Both the position numbers and the translations under genes were made by a program. 64,000 bases of DNA from Natrialba magadii ATCC 43099 (GTDB taxonomy: Archaea; Halobacteriota; Halobacteria; Halobacteriales; Natrialbaceae): positions 3,472,001 through 3,536,000 of the forward strand of contig NC_013922.1 in NCBI RefSeq assembly GCF_000025625.1, read 5' to 3'. The notes beneath the pieces are model-generated. The model saw only the letters and a list, made by a program, of their open reading frames with translations, searched no databases and was not told where the DNA came from. Below, piece after piece: positions 14,594-22,415 of the stretch. The first letter of the stretch is position 1. The number at the start of each line of letters is the position of its first letter.

Positions 14594-17091
14594 TGGTCAC
14601 CCTCCGCGACGAACGAGACATCCGGCTCACCGTCGCCAGTCGTGCGGTCCATCGGCTTCTGCTCGCCGTTTCGCCACTGATCGAACTGATCGTCGTAATG
14701 CGGCGAGAAGTAGTCACCCGAGTTCCCACCGGGCAGGACCGCCGTCGCGTCGCCACCGGGTTCGACGACCATTCGCCAGCTCGCGCCAACTGCCGACTCG
14801 ACGCGGTAGTTCTTGACCGTCGCCCGCGAGCCGTCCGTCGGTGCCGTCTCGTAGTCCAGAAACGGCGCTTCGACGGCAAATGGGTGCTCGATCGTCCGCG
14901 TCGAGTTCCAGTCACCGTAGGTTTCCCAGCCTTCGGCGTCGATTTCCGAGCGGGCGTTCTCGAGTGCCCCGAGCATCGCTTCCGCCTTCGACTGGTCGTC
15001 AAAGACCTCGCTATCCTCAGGCAACGTCGCGATGATCCAGTCGTTCGGATAGTACGACTCGTCGAGCCCCGCATCCTCGAATCCGTCCTCGAAAAGCCGG
15101 TGGCGGTAGTGGTCGAACCACCGGGCGAACACGAGCGCGCCGCGAGAGTCGCGGTCCATCCGGTAGTCCCAGTCTTCGAGGGTGTCGAAAACGTCGCCGA
15201 ACTCGTCCGTGTTGCTCTCTGCGAGTGCGTCGAGCAGGTCCGGCACGAGCTGTGCTGCCCGCCCGTCGTACGTATCGTTCTGCAACTCGCGATGGAAGTC
15301 GAGGTCTGTCGGCTCGCCGCGCTCGAGTTGCTCGTCGAGGCGGTCGTAAATCCGCTCGCCCCGGTAAGGTGCCGCGTAGGCGACGCCGACGTAGTGTTCG
15401 GGGTCGTCAGCCACGCGCTGGTTCGCCGTCGCGAGCACGTCCGGATCGATCGCGTGCGGCTTCTCCTCGAAGGGGACGAAGCCGTCCCAGGAGGATTCGC
15501 CGAACGGCGTAAAGCCCTCCCACTCGCCCTCGCCCGCGGAGCCGTCGAAGATCTGATTACCGGATACCGGTTCGCCGTCTATTTCCCGAATCGGGAGTTT
15601 TCCAGTCGCGTAGTACATCGTCCGTCCGTCCGCGTCCGCGTAGACGAGATTCTGTGTGGGCAGGTCGAACTTCCGGGTGGACTCGAGTACCTCGTCCAGT
15701 CCGTCACTGCGCTCGAATTCGTAGATTGCGTCGGTCGTCCGCGTGGCAGTGTGGCCGGTCCAGGCGACGCCGACGGTCTGGCCCTCGCGCTCGAGGACGG
15801 GGCCGTGGACGGTTTTCCGGAGTGTCAGCGTTCGATTCTCGCCGCCTGCGACGGCGATTTCGCGTTCCTCGGTGTCAAAATCGCGCCACTCGCCCTGGTA
15901 GCGGTAGCGCTCGCCGTCCTCGTCGATGTCGTACTCGTAGCAGTCGAGGACGTCCGCACCGACGTTGGTGAACGACCAGGTGCCGCTGTCGTTCGCGCCG
16001 GTGATGACGAACGGGACGCCGGGGAAGGTTGCCCCACGGACCGATGTATTGGGTGTCTCGACGTGCTGTTCGTACCACAGCGGCGGCGTCATCAGGGTGA
16101 GATGGGGGTCGTAGGCGACGATTGGGAGTCCGCTCTCGGTGTGGTCGCCGGAGACGACCCAGCTGTTTGAGCCGACGCCGGGCGGTGATTCGAACCCTGA
16201 GAGCCAGCTGGTTAGTGCTGGACCGATGCTGGCGGTGGTGGTTGTGTCGGTTTCGCTGTCCTCGGGTGAGGAGTTGCTAGCAGAACCGACGGAATCAGAC
16301 CGCGGCGCAGTCGCTGTCGACACAGAACTGTTCCCAGCGGATTCGCTGTCGCCAGTGTCTCCCTCGCCGTTCTCGTCCAGTCGATCCGCGTCGATCTCTT
16401 CTCGGAGAATAGGGACGTCGTGATCCAGCCGATCCGGATAGAGTTCCGCGACGACATCGTCACCGAGCCGTTCCGCAATCAACGCCTCACGTAGTTCGCC
16501 GAAATTCCCCGTCAGATCCCACGAAATCTGCTTCTCCATCAGCATCGAATCCACCGGCGTCCACGGCTCGGGCTCGGCTCCGAGCAGTTCGAACTCGAGT
16601 GGCAACTGTTCGTTTTCGATCACTGCGTTGACGCCGTCGGTGTAGGCCTGGACCAGCGGGCCGGCGGGCGTGTCGGCGACGTGTTCCCAGGTGGCCTCGG
16701 CCGCGCCCGCGAAGTCCATCGCGACGTGGAACTCGTCGTCTTCGAGCATGGCTTCGCCGACGAGTTCGGACACCTGCCCGCGCATGACTCGTCGCTGAAG
16801 ATCGAGCTGGAAGAGGCGGTCGAACGCCTGCGCGTAGCCAACGGCGAAGTAGGCCGCTTCCTCGTCGTCGGCGCTGATCGTCGGCACGCCGAACTCGTCG
16901 TAGTGGATGCTGGCCTCGCCGTGAGGACTCTCGACGGTCCCTGGGAGTGTGCGGTCGGCCGCGTCCCAGGCGTCGCCCGACAGCGGGGCGAACTGGTCGA
17001 GCAGGTCGTGCGCATCGGTCAGCGCCAGTCCCCCGACACCGGCGGCGAGCACCCCGGCAAGGACAGTTCGCCGTGTGGTATCGTTCGTCAC
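14590..17091 (-). CDS. Penicillin acylase (Ntn-hydrolase) family protein, secreted
   Basis: This 833-residue precursor begins MTNDTTRRTVLAGVLAAGVGGLALT, a twin-arginine-type signal. Residues 50-235 form the alpha-chain-like part (GEASIHYDEFGVPTISADDE; EEAAYFAVGYAQAFDRLFQLD). A Glu/Ser/Thr-rich spacer at about 238-290 precedes GVGSNSWVVSG, where Ser308 is the predicted autocleavage nucleophile and beta-chain N-terminus. Beta-chain blocks such as PHLTLMTPPLWYEQH and PGGNSGDYFSPHYDDQFDQW follow. The family hydrolyses amides such as penicillins, acyl-homoserine lactones and other N-acyl compounds. Substrate is not determined by sequence. Confidence 0.88.
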   Translation of the reverse strand: MTNDTTRRTVLAGVLAAGVGGLALTDAHDLLDQFAPLSGDAWDAADRTLPGTVESPHGEASIHYDEFGVPTISADDEEAAYFAVGYAQAFDRLFQLDLQRRVMRGQVSELVGEAMLEDDEFHVAMDFAGAAEATWEHVADTPAGPLVQAYTDGVNAVIENEQLPLEFELLGAEPEPWTPVDSMLMEKQISWDLTGNFGELREALIAERLGDDVVAELYPDRLDHDVPILREEIDADRLDENGEGDTGDSESAGNSSVSTATAPRSDSVGSASNSSPEDSETDTTTTASIGPALTSWLSGFESPPGVGSNSWVVSGDHTESGLPIVAYDPHLTLMTPPLWYEQHVETPNTSVRGATFPGVPFVITGANDSGTWSFTNVGADVLDCYEYDIDEDGERYRYQGEWRDFDTEEREIAVAGGENRTLTLRKTVHGPVLEREGQTVGVAWTGHTATRTTDAIYEFERSDGLDEVLESTRKFDLPTQNLVYADADGRTMYYATGKLPIREIDGEPVSGNQIFDGSAGEGEWEGFTPFGESSWDGFVPFEEKPHAIDPDVLATANQRVADDPEHYVGVAYAAPYRGERIYDRLDEQLERGEPTDLDFHRELQNDTYDGRAAQLVPDLLDALAESNTDEFGDVFDTLEDWDYRMDRDSRGALVFARWFDHYRHRLFEDGFEDAGLDESYYPNDWIIATLPEDSEVFDDQSKAEAMLGALENARSEIDAEGWETYGDWNSTRTIEHPFAVEAPFLDYETAPTDGSRATVKNYRVESAVGASWRMVVEPGGDATAVLPGGNSGDYFSPHYDDQFDQWRNGEQKPMDRTTGDGEPDVSFVAEGDQ

Positions 17092-17442
17092 TACACACAG
17101 CCTGTTTTGCGGGTTACATAAACATCCCTGTGTTCCTCGGCCTGGACCAGCGTGCGAAACACAATATTATTCTATGTAGTGGCGACTGGACGGCCATACC
17201 ATGGGTAGCAGGGGTGATTCGTGCGTAATCGGCGCGACAGTAGCGATACCGTCCGTTCGGTCACAGCGTTGTCTATCAGCTCCGTTCACATACCGAATAG
17301 GAAAATAAGCAACTAGAATTGTACTAGGACAATCTAGGATTAGTTTTATCACTGACATCGGCGATGCAGTGTATGTAGTGATTGATGATGAGGAATCGGG
17401 CAGATACTGACGTGCTGTGGGAAAACCACCTCCAGAACACAC
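17092..17442. other. AT-rich intergenic region upstream of aceA locus
   Basis: No supported gene is present. The region has AT-rich tracts (acaatattattcta near 17161, gaaaataagcaac near 17301), and an imperfect palindrome with arms CTAGAATTGT and ACAATCTAG lies at 17313-17337. It divides the divergent penicillin-acylase gene from the glyoxylate-shunt genes. Confidence 0.5.
17313..17337. repeat. Imperfect palindrome, possible operator
   Basis: Arms CTAGAATTGT and ACAATCTAG are separated by six bases, with one unpaired A. It is followed closely by an AT-rich gattagttttatc. It may be a regulator site for the downstream genes. Confidence 0.4.
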
Positions 17443-17733
17443 ATGACTCGCACCACCGAGACGACAGAAACCGATAGTTTGCACCGCTCTCAATCGGATC
17501 CCCCCGACAGGTCACTCACAACGTGCAGTGGCACCGATGGTATCGAAGATGCGGGCGCACCACTCGTTCCAGTGAGCCCGATGAGTGACACGGCACCATC
17601 CGGGCCGCAAGTCACCGGGAGCATCTCGCCGAAGCGGTCCCGGACCAGCGTGTTAGAAGCCGAGTGTGACGCCCCACTCGTTCCGGATCTGCGGCCACTC
17701 GAACAGAACCGGCGATCAAAAACAAGCGACTAG
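17443..17733 (+). CDS. Possible small protein preceding aceA
   Basis: This 96-codon frame starts MTRTTETTETDSLHRSQSD and contains an internal partial duplication, APLVPVSPMSD and APLVPDLRPLE. It ends nine bases before the aceA ATG. It lacks a recognisable domain and a good TATA element, and its composition (Ser, Thr, Pro, Arg) is not strongly acidic. It may be a genuine orphan or only part of the aceA leader region. Confidence 0.3.
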   Translation: MTRTTETTETDSLHRSQSDPPDRSLTTCSGTDGIEDAGAPLVPVSPMSDTAPSGPQVTGSISPKRSRTSVLEAECDAPLVPDLRPLEQNRRSKTSD

Positions 17734-17742
17734 TACCAGACA

Positions 17743-18780
17743 ATGCACCCATCAGAACTCGACGACGACGTTTATGCACGACGTATTGACAATCCAGCTG
17801 GAAGACAGTTCCGGGACCTGCTCGATTCACAATCGTACACGTTCGCGCCGGGCATCTACCACGCACTCGATGCCCGCCTGGCCGAAATGGCAGGAATCGA
17901 TGCTGCATACATGAGCGGCTATTCGACTGTCCTCGGCCAGTTCGGCTTCCCTGACCTTGAGATGGTCACGATGACGGAGATGGTCGAAAACGCCAAACGA
18001 ATGGTCGAAGCAACGAACCTTCCCGTAATCGCCGACTGTGACACCGGCTACGGTGGCATACACAACGTTCGCCGTGCTGTTCGTGAATACGAGAAAGCGG
18101 GCGTTGCTGCCGTCCACATCGAAGACCAGACCTCCCCAAAGCGCTGCGGTCACATCGCTGGGAAGCAGATCGTCGGCCGCGAGGAAGCCAGATCGCGATT
18201 CGAAGCCGCGGTCGATGCGAAACAGAGTGAGGACACGGTCATCATCGCTCGAACCGACGCGTACGGGTCGGCCAACGGTGACTGGGAGGAACATCTCGAG
18301 CGAGGCCGGATCTACGCCGACGCCGGCGTCGACCTCGTCTGGCCCGAGATGCCGGACCCGTCTCGTGAGGATGCGATCAACTATGCCGAAACGATCCACG
18401 AGACACATCCTGACCTGGATCTCGCGTTCAACTATTCATCGTCGTTCGCGTGGAGCGAAGAGGACGACCCACTAACGTTTTCGGAGCTCGGCTCGCTCGG
18501 CTATCGCTACATATTCATCACCCTCTATGGGCTCCACTCCGGGGCGCATGCCGTCTATGAGGATCTGGTGAACATCGCCGAAAACGCCGAAGCAGCACAG
18601 TTCGACCTCGAAAGCCGGTACCTCGATCACGAGACCGAAAGCCACCACGAGCTTTCGTTCGTTCCGCGGTACCAGAACATCGAGTCCGAATTCGATCCAG
18701 ATGCACGTGAGCGGATGACGGAATCCGCGGGGTTCAGCGAAGAGCAGTCCGAGCCGCTCACGTCGGACACCAGTGACTAA
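17743..18780 (+). CDS. aceA: Isocitrate lyase
   Basis: This 345-residue protein belongs to the isocitrate lyase/PEP mutase superfamily. The catalytic loop KRCGH at 133-137 is the isocitrate lyase signature (K-K/R-C-G-H), and metal-binding residues appear in [11 protein letters not shown] and [11 protein letters not shown]. It cleaves isocitrate to glyoxylate and succinate. At about 345 residues it matches the short haloarchaeal enzyme. The malate synthase gene follows after 20 bp, so the glyoxylate shunt is encoded as a two-gene operon, used for growth on acetate, fatty acids or stored polyester. Confidence 0.92.
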   Translation: MHPSELDDDVYARRIDNPAGRQFRDLLDSQSYTFAPGIYHALDARLAEMAGIDAAYMSGYSTVLGQFGFPDLEMVTMTEMVENAKRMVEATNLPVIADCDTGYGGIHNVRRAVREYEKAGVAAVHIEDQTSPKRCGHIAGKQIVGREEARSRFEAAVDAKQSEDTVIIARTDAYGSANGDWEEHLERGRIYADAGVDLVWPEMPDPSREDAINYAETIHETHPDLDLAFNYSSSFAWSEEDDPLTFSELGSLGYRYIFITLYGLHSGAHAVYEDLVNIAENAEAAQFDLESRYLDHETESHHELSFVPRYQNIESEFDPDARERMTESAGFSEEQSEPLTSDTSD

Positions 18781-18800
18781 ATCAGTACCACAACTCTCCC

Positions 18801-20126
18801 ATGTCAATCCAGACTACCACCATGCGGTCTGACGGACAGCAGGATCGATCGTTTGTGCGAACGTTCTTTACCTCCCCAGCGGCGGTGGAGGGCGAGACTG
18901 ATTCCGCAAAGATGCTCCGGCGTGCGGTCCAGCTTCGCGGAATGCGCGCACCAGATGTGTGGGTTCCGGACAACGAGGACGCGACAGCCCCCTCGATGCG
19001 CGACGACGGTATCGAGAATATCGTCGACATCGTCGCGGAGCACGGGGAATCGTTCCCCGGCGAGATTCACCCGCGGATCGTCTGGCACCGAGACCGACCC
19101 GACACCAGATACCAGGGTCTCCAACAGATGCTGTATATCGCCGATCCCGAGCGGGGTGCCATCGAGTACATCGACGGCTTCGTCGTCCCAGAAGTCGGCG
19201 ACATCGACGACTGGAAAAAAGCCGACGAGTGTCTCACTATCATCGAAACCGAGTACGGCTTAGACGAAGGGCGACTGTCCATGTCCGTCATCGTCGAAAG
19301 CGGACAGGCAGAACTGGCGCTTGCAGACCTCCGTGACGAGATCGGGAAACCAACGAACAATCTCGAGCGTCTGTCTCTCCTCGTCGACGGCGAAGTCGAC
19401 TACACGAAGGACATGCGAGCAATCACGCCCACGGGAGAGTTACCAGCGTGGCCGGAGCTACGGCACAACACTTCCAGGAGTGCAAGTGCCAACGGGTTGA
19501 TTGCGATCGACGGACCCTACGATGATATCCGGGATATCGACGGCTATCACGAGCGCATGACCACCAACCAGGCGAAAGGACTGCTCGGCATCTGGGCGTT
19601 GACGCCCGAACAGGTGATTGAAGCGAATACAGCTCCGTTACCACCGAAAACCGGGTCCTGGCTACTCGACGTGAACGGCCATACGGTCGAACTGTACATG
19701 GAAGACGATGTTCACATCTACGATGGCGAGCGACTGGCACTCGAGAAGACCGAGACTGATCGCTACAGGTTCCGAGTTGGCTCTGAGGAGCAAGCGGTAT
19801 GCGACGACGAACTCCACGAAGAACTTCTGAATCTGACCGACTACGTCCCGAGTCTCACCGACATCGTGGATTCGATGGAAACCTTCGAAGAGGCCACGGA
19901 AGCCGGCAAGGGCGCAATTGCGATGGAGCAGTCGACGACACTCAGCATCGATGGAGTCGAGGTTTCAATCTCCGAGGAGCGAATGTGGGACGAGGCAACG
20001 TACCAGGCAGCACAGACACCGATCAGCCTGTTTCAGGATGTCTACGAGAATCGTCCAGATCAACGCGAGGAGTTGCGGGAGATGTACGGAGAACACGTCC
20101 TAAAGCGGGCGATGAACGTCGGCTAA
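18801..20126 (+). CDS. aceB: Malate synthase, haloarchaeal type
   Basis: This 441-residue protein begins with SFVRTFFTSPAAVEGETDSAKMLRRAVQLRGMRAPDVWVPDNEDATAPS. It resembles the CitE/HpcH aldolase fold rather than classic malate synthases A or G (530-730 residues), as known for the unusually small enzyme of Haloferax volcanii. GEIHPRIVWHRDRPDTRYQG and FVVPEVGDIDDW carry likely substrate and Mg2+ residues. It condenses glyoxylate with acetyl-CoA to malate. Direct linkage to aceA is strong support. A start six codons later (MRSDGQQ) is possible. Confidence 0.9.
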   Translation: MSIQTTTMRSDGQQDRSFVRTFFTSPAAVEGETDSAKMLRRAVQLRGMRAPDVWVPDNEDATAPSMRDDGIENIVDIVAEHGESFPGEIHPRIVWHRDRPDTRYQGLQQMLYIADPERGAIEYIDGFVVPEVGDIDDWKKADECLTIIETEYGLDEGRLSMSVIVESGQAELALADLRDEIGKPTNNLERLSLLVDGEVDYTKDMRAITPTGELPAWPELRHNTSRSASANGLIAIDGPYDDIRDIDGYHERMTTNQAKGLLGIWALTPEQVIEANTAPLPPKTGSWLLDVNGHTVELYMEDDVHIYDGERLALEKTETDRYRFRVGSEEQAVCDDELHEELLNLTDYVPSLTDIVDSMETFEEATEAGKGAIAMEQSTTLSIDGVEVSISEERMWDEATYQAAQTPISLFQDVYENRPDQREELREMYGEHVLKRAMNVG

Positions 20127-20348
20127 TCCTGGTTCAGAAACCGGGCTCCTGGGCCGCAACTCCTGGGACGCAGTCATTCGTTTGCAAGCGCGGGTCGCTT
20201 CGTGAGCCAGTCGGTACGCAGACTCTCGGTGAGCAGTTTCTCTCGTCCCCACTGTAACAGATCACACACTGACCGCACAGCAGTTGTGCACTGACGTGTG
20301 GGGGGGCTTCGACGGAGAGCGTGGTCGATAGCTAACACAATGTCAGCT

Positions 20349-20364
20349 AGTTCGGTTCCGAACT
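20349..20364. promoter_or_regulatory. Palindromic operator candidate upstream of HxlR gene
   Basis: AGTTCGG and CCGAACT are perfect seven-base arms around TT, ending 36 bp before the ATG at 20400. Position and symmetry suit binding of a dimeric winged-helix regulator, possibly the HxlR protein itself. Confidence 0.5.
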
Positions 20365-20399
20365 GCTATGGGGGTCCAGTGTGTACGAACGGGTGAACG

Positions 20400-20753
20400 A
20401 TGTCATCGCCGCAAACGAAAAACCGCGACACAGACGCCAATGCGTGCCCCGTCATCCAGTCGCTCGAACAGATCGGCTCGCAGTGGCGACTGGCCGTCCT
20501 CCACGAACTACTGACCGGCGAACAGCGCTTCAACGAACTCAAGCGCTCGACCGGTGCGAACGCGCGAACACTCTCGCGCGTTCTGGACGACCTCGGCGAG
20601 ATGGGGTTCGTCGAGCGCCGCATCGAAGAAGACGCTCCGATCGCGACCTACTATAGCCTCACCGACAAGGGCGAGTCACTCGAGCCGGTGTTCGACGAAA
20701 TCGAGTGCTGGGCGGGGAGTTGGCTCGACGAGGACGTGTTGACTCGAGAGTAA
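20400..20753 (+). CDS. HxlR family transcriptional regulator
   Basis: This 117-residue protein has the full HxlR winged helix: NACPVIQSLEQIGSQWRLAVLHELLTGEQRFNELKRSTGANARTLSRVLDDLGEMGFVERR, with Cys15 at the position often used for redox or thiol sensing in this family. The wing IATYYSLTDKGESLEPVFDEIECW follows. It binds DNA as a dimer. The palindrome just upstream suggests autoregulation. Whether it governs the preceding aceAB genes is unknown. Confidence 0.9.
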   Translation: MSSPQTKNRDTDANACPVIQSLEQIGSQWRLAVLHELLTGEQRFNELKRSTGANARTLSRVLDDLGEMGFVERRIEEDAPIATYYSLTDKGESLEPVFDEIECWAGSWLDEDVLTRE

Positions 20754-20784
20754 GGTTGCCAACAGGCCCTCACAACAGGCCGTA

Positions 20785-21231
20785 TCAGCCGTCCAGATCC
20801 AGTTCGACCAGCTGCAGCGACCGGTCGAGATGACAGACCTCGTGTGGCGGATCACCGAGAATCTCGCTGATCCGGTGTTCCTCGTCGAACGCCACACCGT
20901 CTGGCTCACAGAACTCGTGGCTCGGACACTCGACGTACGGACACGGCCCCGAAAGGCTCGCCTTGCTGCCGGCGAACGACCCCTTACTCGGGATGTTCGC
21001 GCGCACGGACGCAGGCTCGACTTCGACAGCGCGGACGCCGCCGTCGTGCATGGCGCACTCGAGTGTCTGTGCGTTTTCGCGGACGGCGGTGACGCGGTAC
21101 TTGGTGTCGGATGAGAGATTGAGACACTGGCTCCGGTAGGGACAGCCCGCGCAGCCGTCGGCCTCGCCCTCGTAGACGAATTCGGTTCCCGGATCGGCGA
21201 GGCGGGAGCCGATGAGCGTGACGGTGGTCAT
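20785..21231 (-). CDS. UPF0179 family protein
   Basis: This 148-residue protein begins MTTVTLIGSRLADPGTEFVYEGE. It is Cys-rich: CAGCPYRSQCLN in the N-terminal half and CPYVECPSHEFCEPDG in the C-terminal half, two sets of three to four cysteines that suggest metal or Fe-S binding. This is the archaeal UPF0179 pattern, of unknown function. The gene is single and converges with the HxlR gene. Confidence 0.88.
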   Translation of the reverse strand: MTTVTLIGSRLADPGTEFVYEGEADGCAGCPYRSQCLNLSSDTKYRVTAVRENAQTLECAMHDGGVRAVEVEPASVRANIPSKGSFAGSKASLSGPCPYVECPSHEFCEPDGVAFDEEHRISEILGDPPHEVCHLDRSLQLVELDLDG

Positions 21232-21286
21232 ACCCTGGAGTATTCACCACTCGCGGTTAAGCCTCACGTCACTGGGGAGGCGTTCG

Positions 21287-21706
21287 TTACGCATCACGTG
21301 GTGCGGTCGATCCACGGCCCGTAAGCTCGTCTAACCGCTCGAAGTAGTCCTCTCGCGGCACCTGATAGCACGCGCGATAGTCGACCTCACCGGCGTCGAA
21401 CTGTTCGGCAAGGTCGACCGTCGCTGTGAGTGCCTCGCTCCGGGTCGGAAAACTGGTACCGCCCTCGAGTGTCACCTCGGGTTCGAGATAGAACGTGACG
21501 TACCAGTCGGTCTGGCCCGTCGTATCACTCGGGTTCTGTCCTGGGCGACGGGTTCGCTTGCCGTGCGTGAGATACAGCGTCGGCAAACAGGGGGCAGGAA
21601 AGTCGTCGCCGTTGAACACGTCTGGTCGGTAGGCGAGGACGAGTCGGCCGTCCTCACCTTCGGACCAGACGTCCCAGGAATCCGGCAGGGACTCGAGTGC
21701 GGTCAT
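21287..21706 (-). CDS. DUF5820-like haloarchaeal protein
   Basis: This 139-residue protein starts MTALESLPDSWDVWSEGEDGRLVLAYRPDVFNGDDFPAPCLPTLYLTHG (here two conserved blocks), followed by WYVTFYLEPEVTLEGG and a helical end ATVDLAEQFDAGEVDYRACYQVP. It fits the small haloarchaeal family I know as DUF5820, of unknown function. The longer in-frame start at 21886 adds residues that do not resemble haloarchaeal protein, so the ATG at 21706 is used. Confidence 0.72.
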   Translation of the reverse strand: MTALESLPDSWDVWSEGEDGRLVLAYRPDVFNGDDFPAPCLPTLYLTHGKRTRRPGQNPSDTTGQTDWYVTFYLEPEVTLEGGTSFPTRSEALTATVDLAEQFDAGEVDYRACYQVPREDYFERLDELTGRGSTAPRDA

Positions 21707-22411
21707 GGCTACGAATTGGTGAAGCGTCCCTATAGGTTCGTCGTGATCTGCCTCGGTGTGGCCAACTTCGGAGACGGTGTGGTCGAATTCGCAGCAGCTA
21801 TGTCGAACATTCGCAGTCGGTGCGAGAGAACCAGAGACACATTGTGATGAACGTATCACCGTCTCTAGGAGAGCGCGCGCGAGCAAACCACGGCAATGCA
21901 GGCCGAGAATTTACATCGATAGTCGCGAAATGGGTGTCGTGGTATCAGTTGACAGCACCGTGTATAGGAACTGTTTGCCGGTAGTCTGATCCTAATAAAT
22001 ATCTTTTGGGGCCAAGGTTAAGTACCTGGATTACTCACTCATTAAATACTATCGGTATCCGACTGACGGACCGATTACCCACGCCCGATCGTGGAACGCC
22101 GTCGTGTGACACCGCAGACGCGGTCGTTGCACACAGGTGCGTGGTGGAAGTTCGCACATGACACGACTGACCGTCGTCGCCACTGCTCAGACGAGCACGC
22201 CCTCGCCGGGAGACCCCGTCTCGGAACAGGGGGCATCCACGAGAGTCACCGACGGGCCGGCTGTAAGTGGCAGCCGACCCGCCGACGAGCCGCTACTGTT
22301 GGACCCGTGCCAACCCGTTGCCTCGTGCGCTTGTGATCACGGATCGAGACGCGATACGGACGACCGACGAACGCGACCCAATCGACGGGGATCCACAACT
22401 GGCAAGATAAC
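21707..22411. other. Long leader/promoter region of the prkA operon
   Basis: About 700 bp separate the DUF5820-like gene from the kinase operon. AT-rich candidates for the core promoter are cctaataaatatc (about 21990) and cattaaatactatc (about 22041). This implies a 5' leader of up to roughly 350 bases before the first kinase. A low-confidence ORF (22158-22415) lies in it. Confidence 0.5.
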
Positions 22412-22415
22412 ATGA
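22158..22415 (+). CDS. Possible leader ORF coupled to first PrkA gene
   Basis: An 85-codon frame begins MTRLTVVATAQTSTPSPG and ends in ATGA overlap with the start of the first PrkA gene. The overlap suggests translational coupling, but the peptide is rich in Ser, Pro and Arg, and has no known domain. It may be a chance reading frame in the operon leader. Confidence 0.25.
   Translation: MTRLTVVATAQTSTPSPGDPVSEQGASTRVTDGPAVSGSRPADEPLLLDPCQPVASCACDHGSRRDTDDRRTRPNRRGSTTGKIT

Noticed and set aside
14449-16170. Long plus-strand frame opposite the penicillin acylase gene
   Set aside because: Same shadow effect; its residues show no domain and the opposing protein has complete family motifs.
18801-20126. 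Citrate lyase beta subunit (CitE)
   Set aside because: The fold is CitE-like, but the length, direct linkage to isocitrate lyase and match to the haloarchaeal malate synthase pattern favour aceB.
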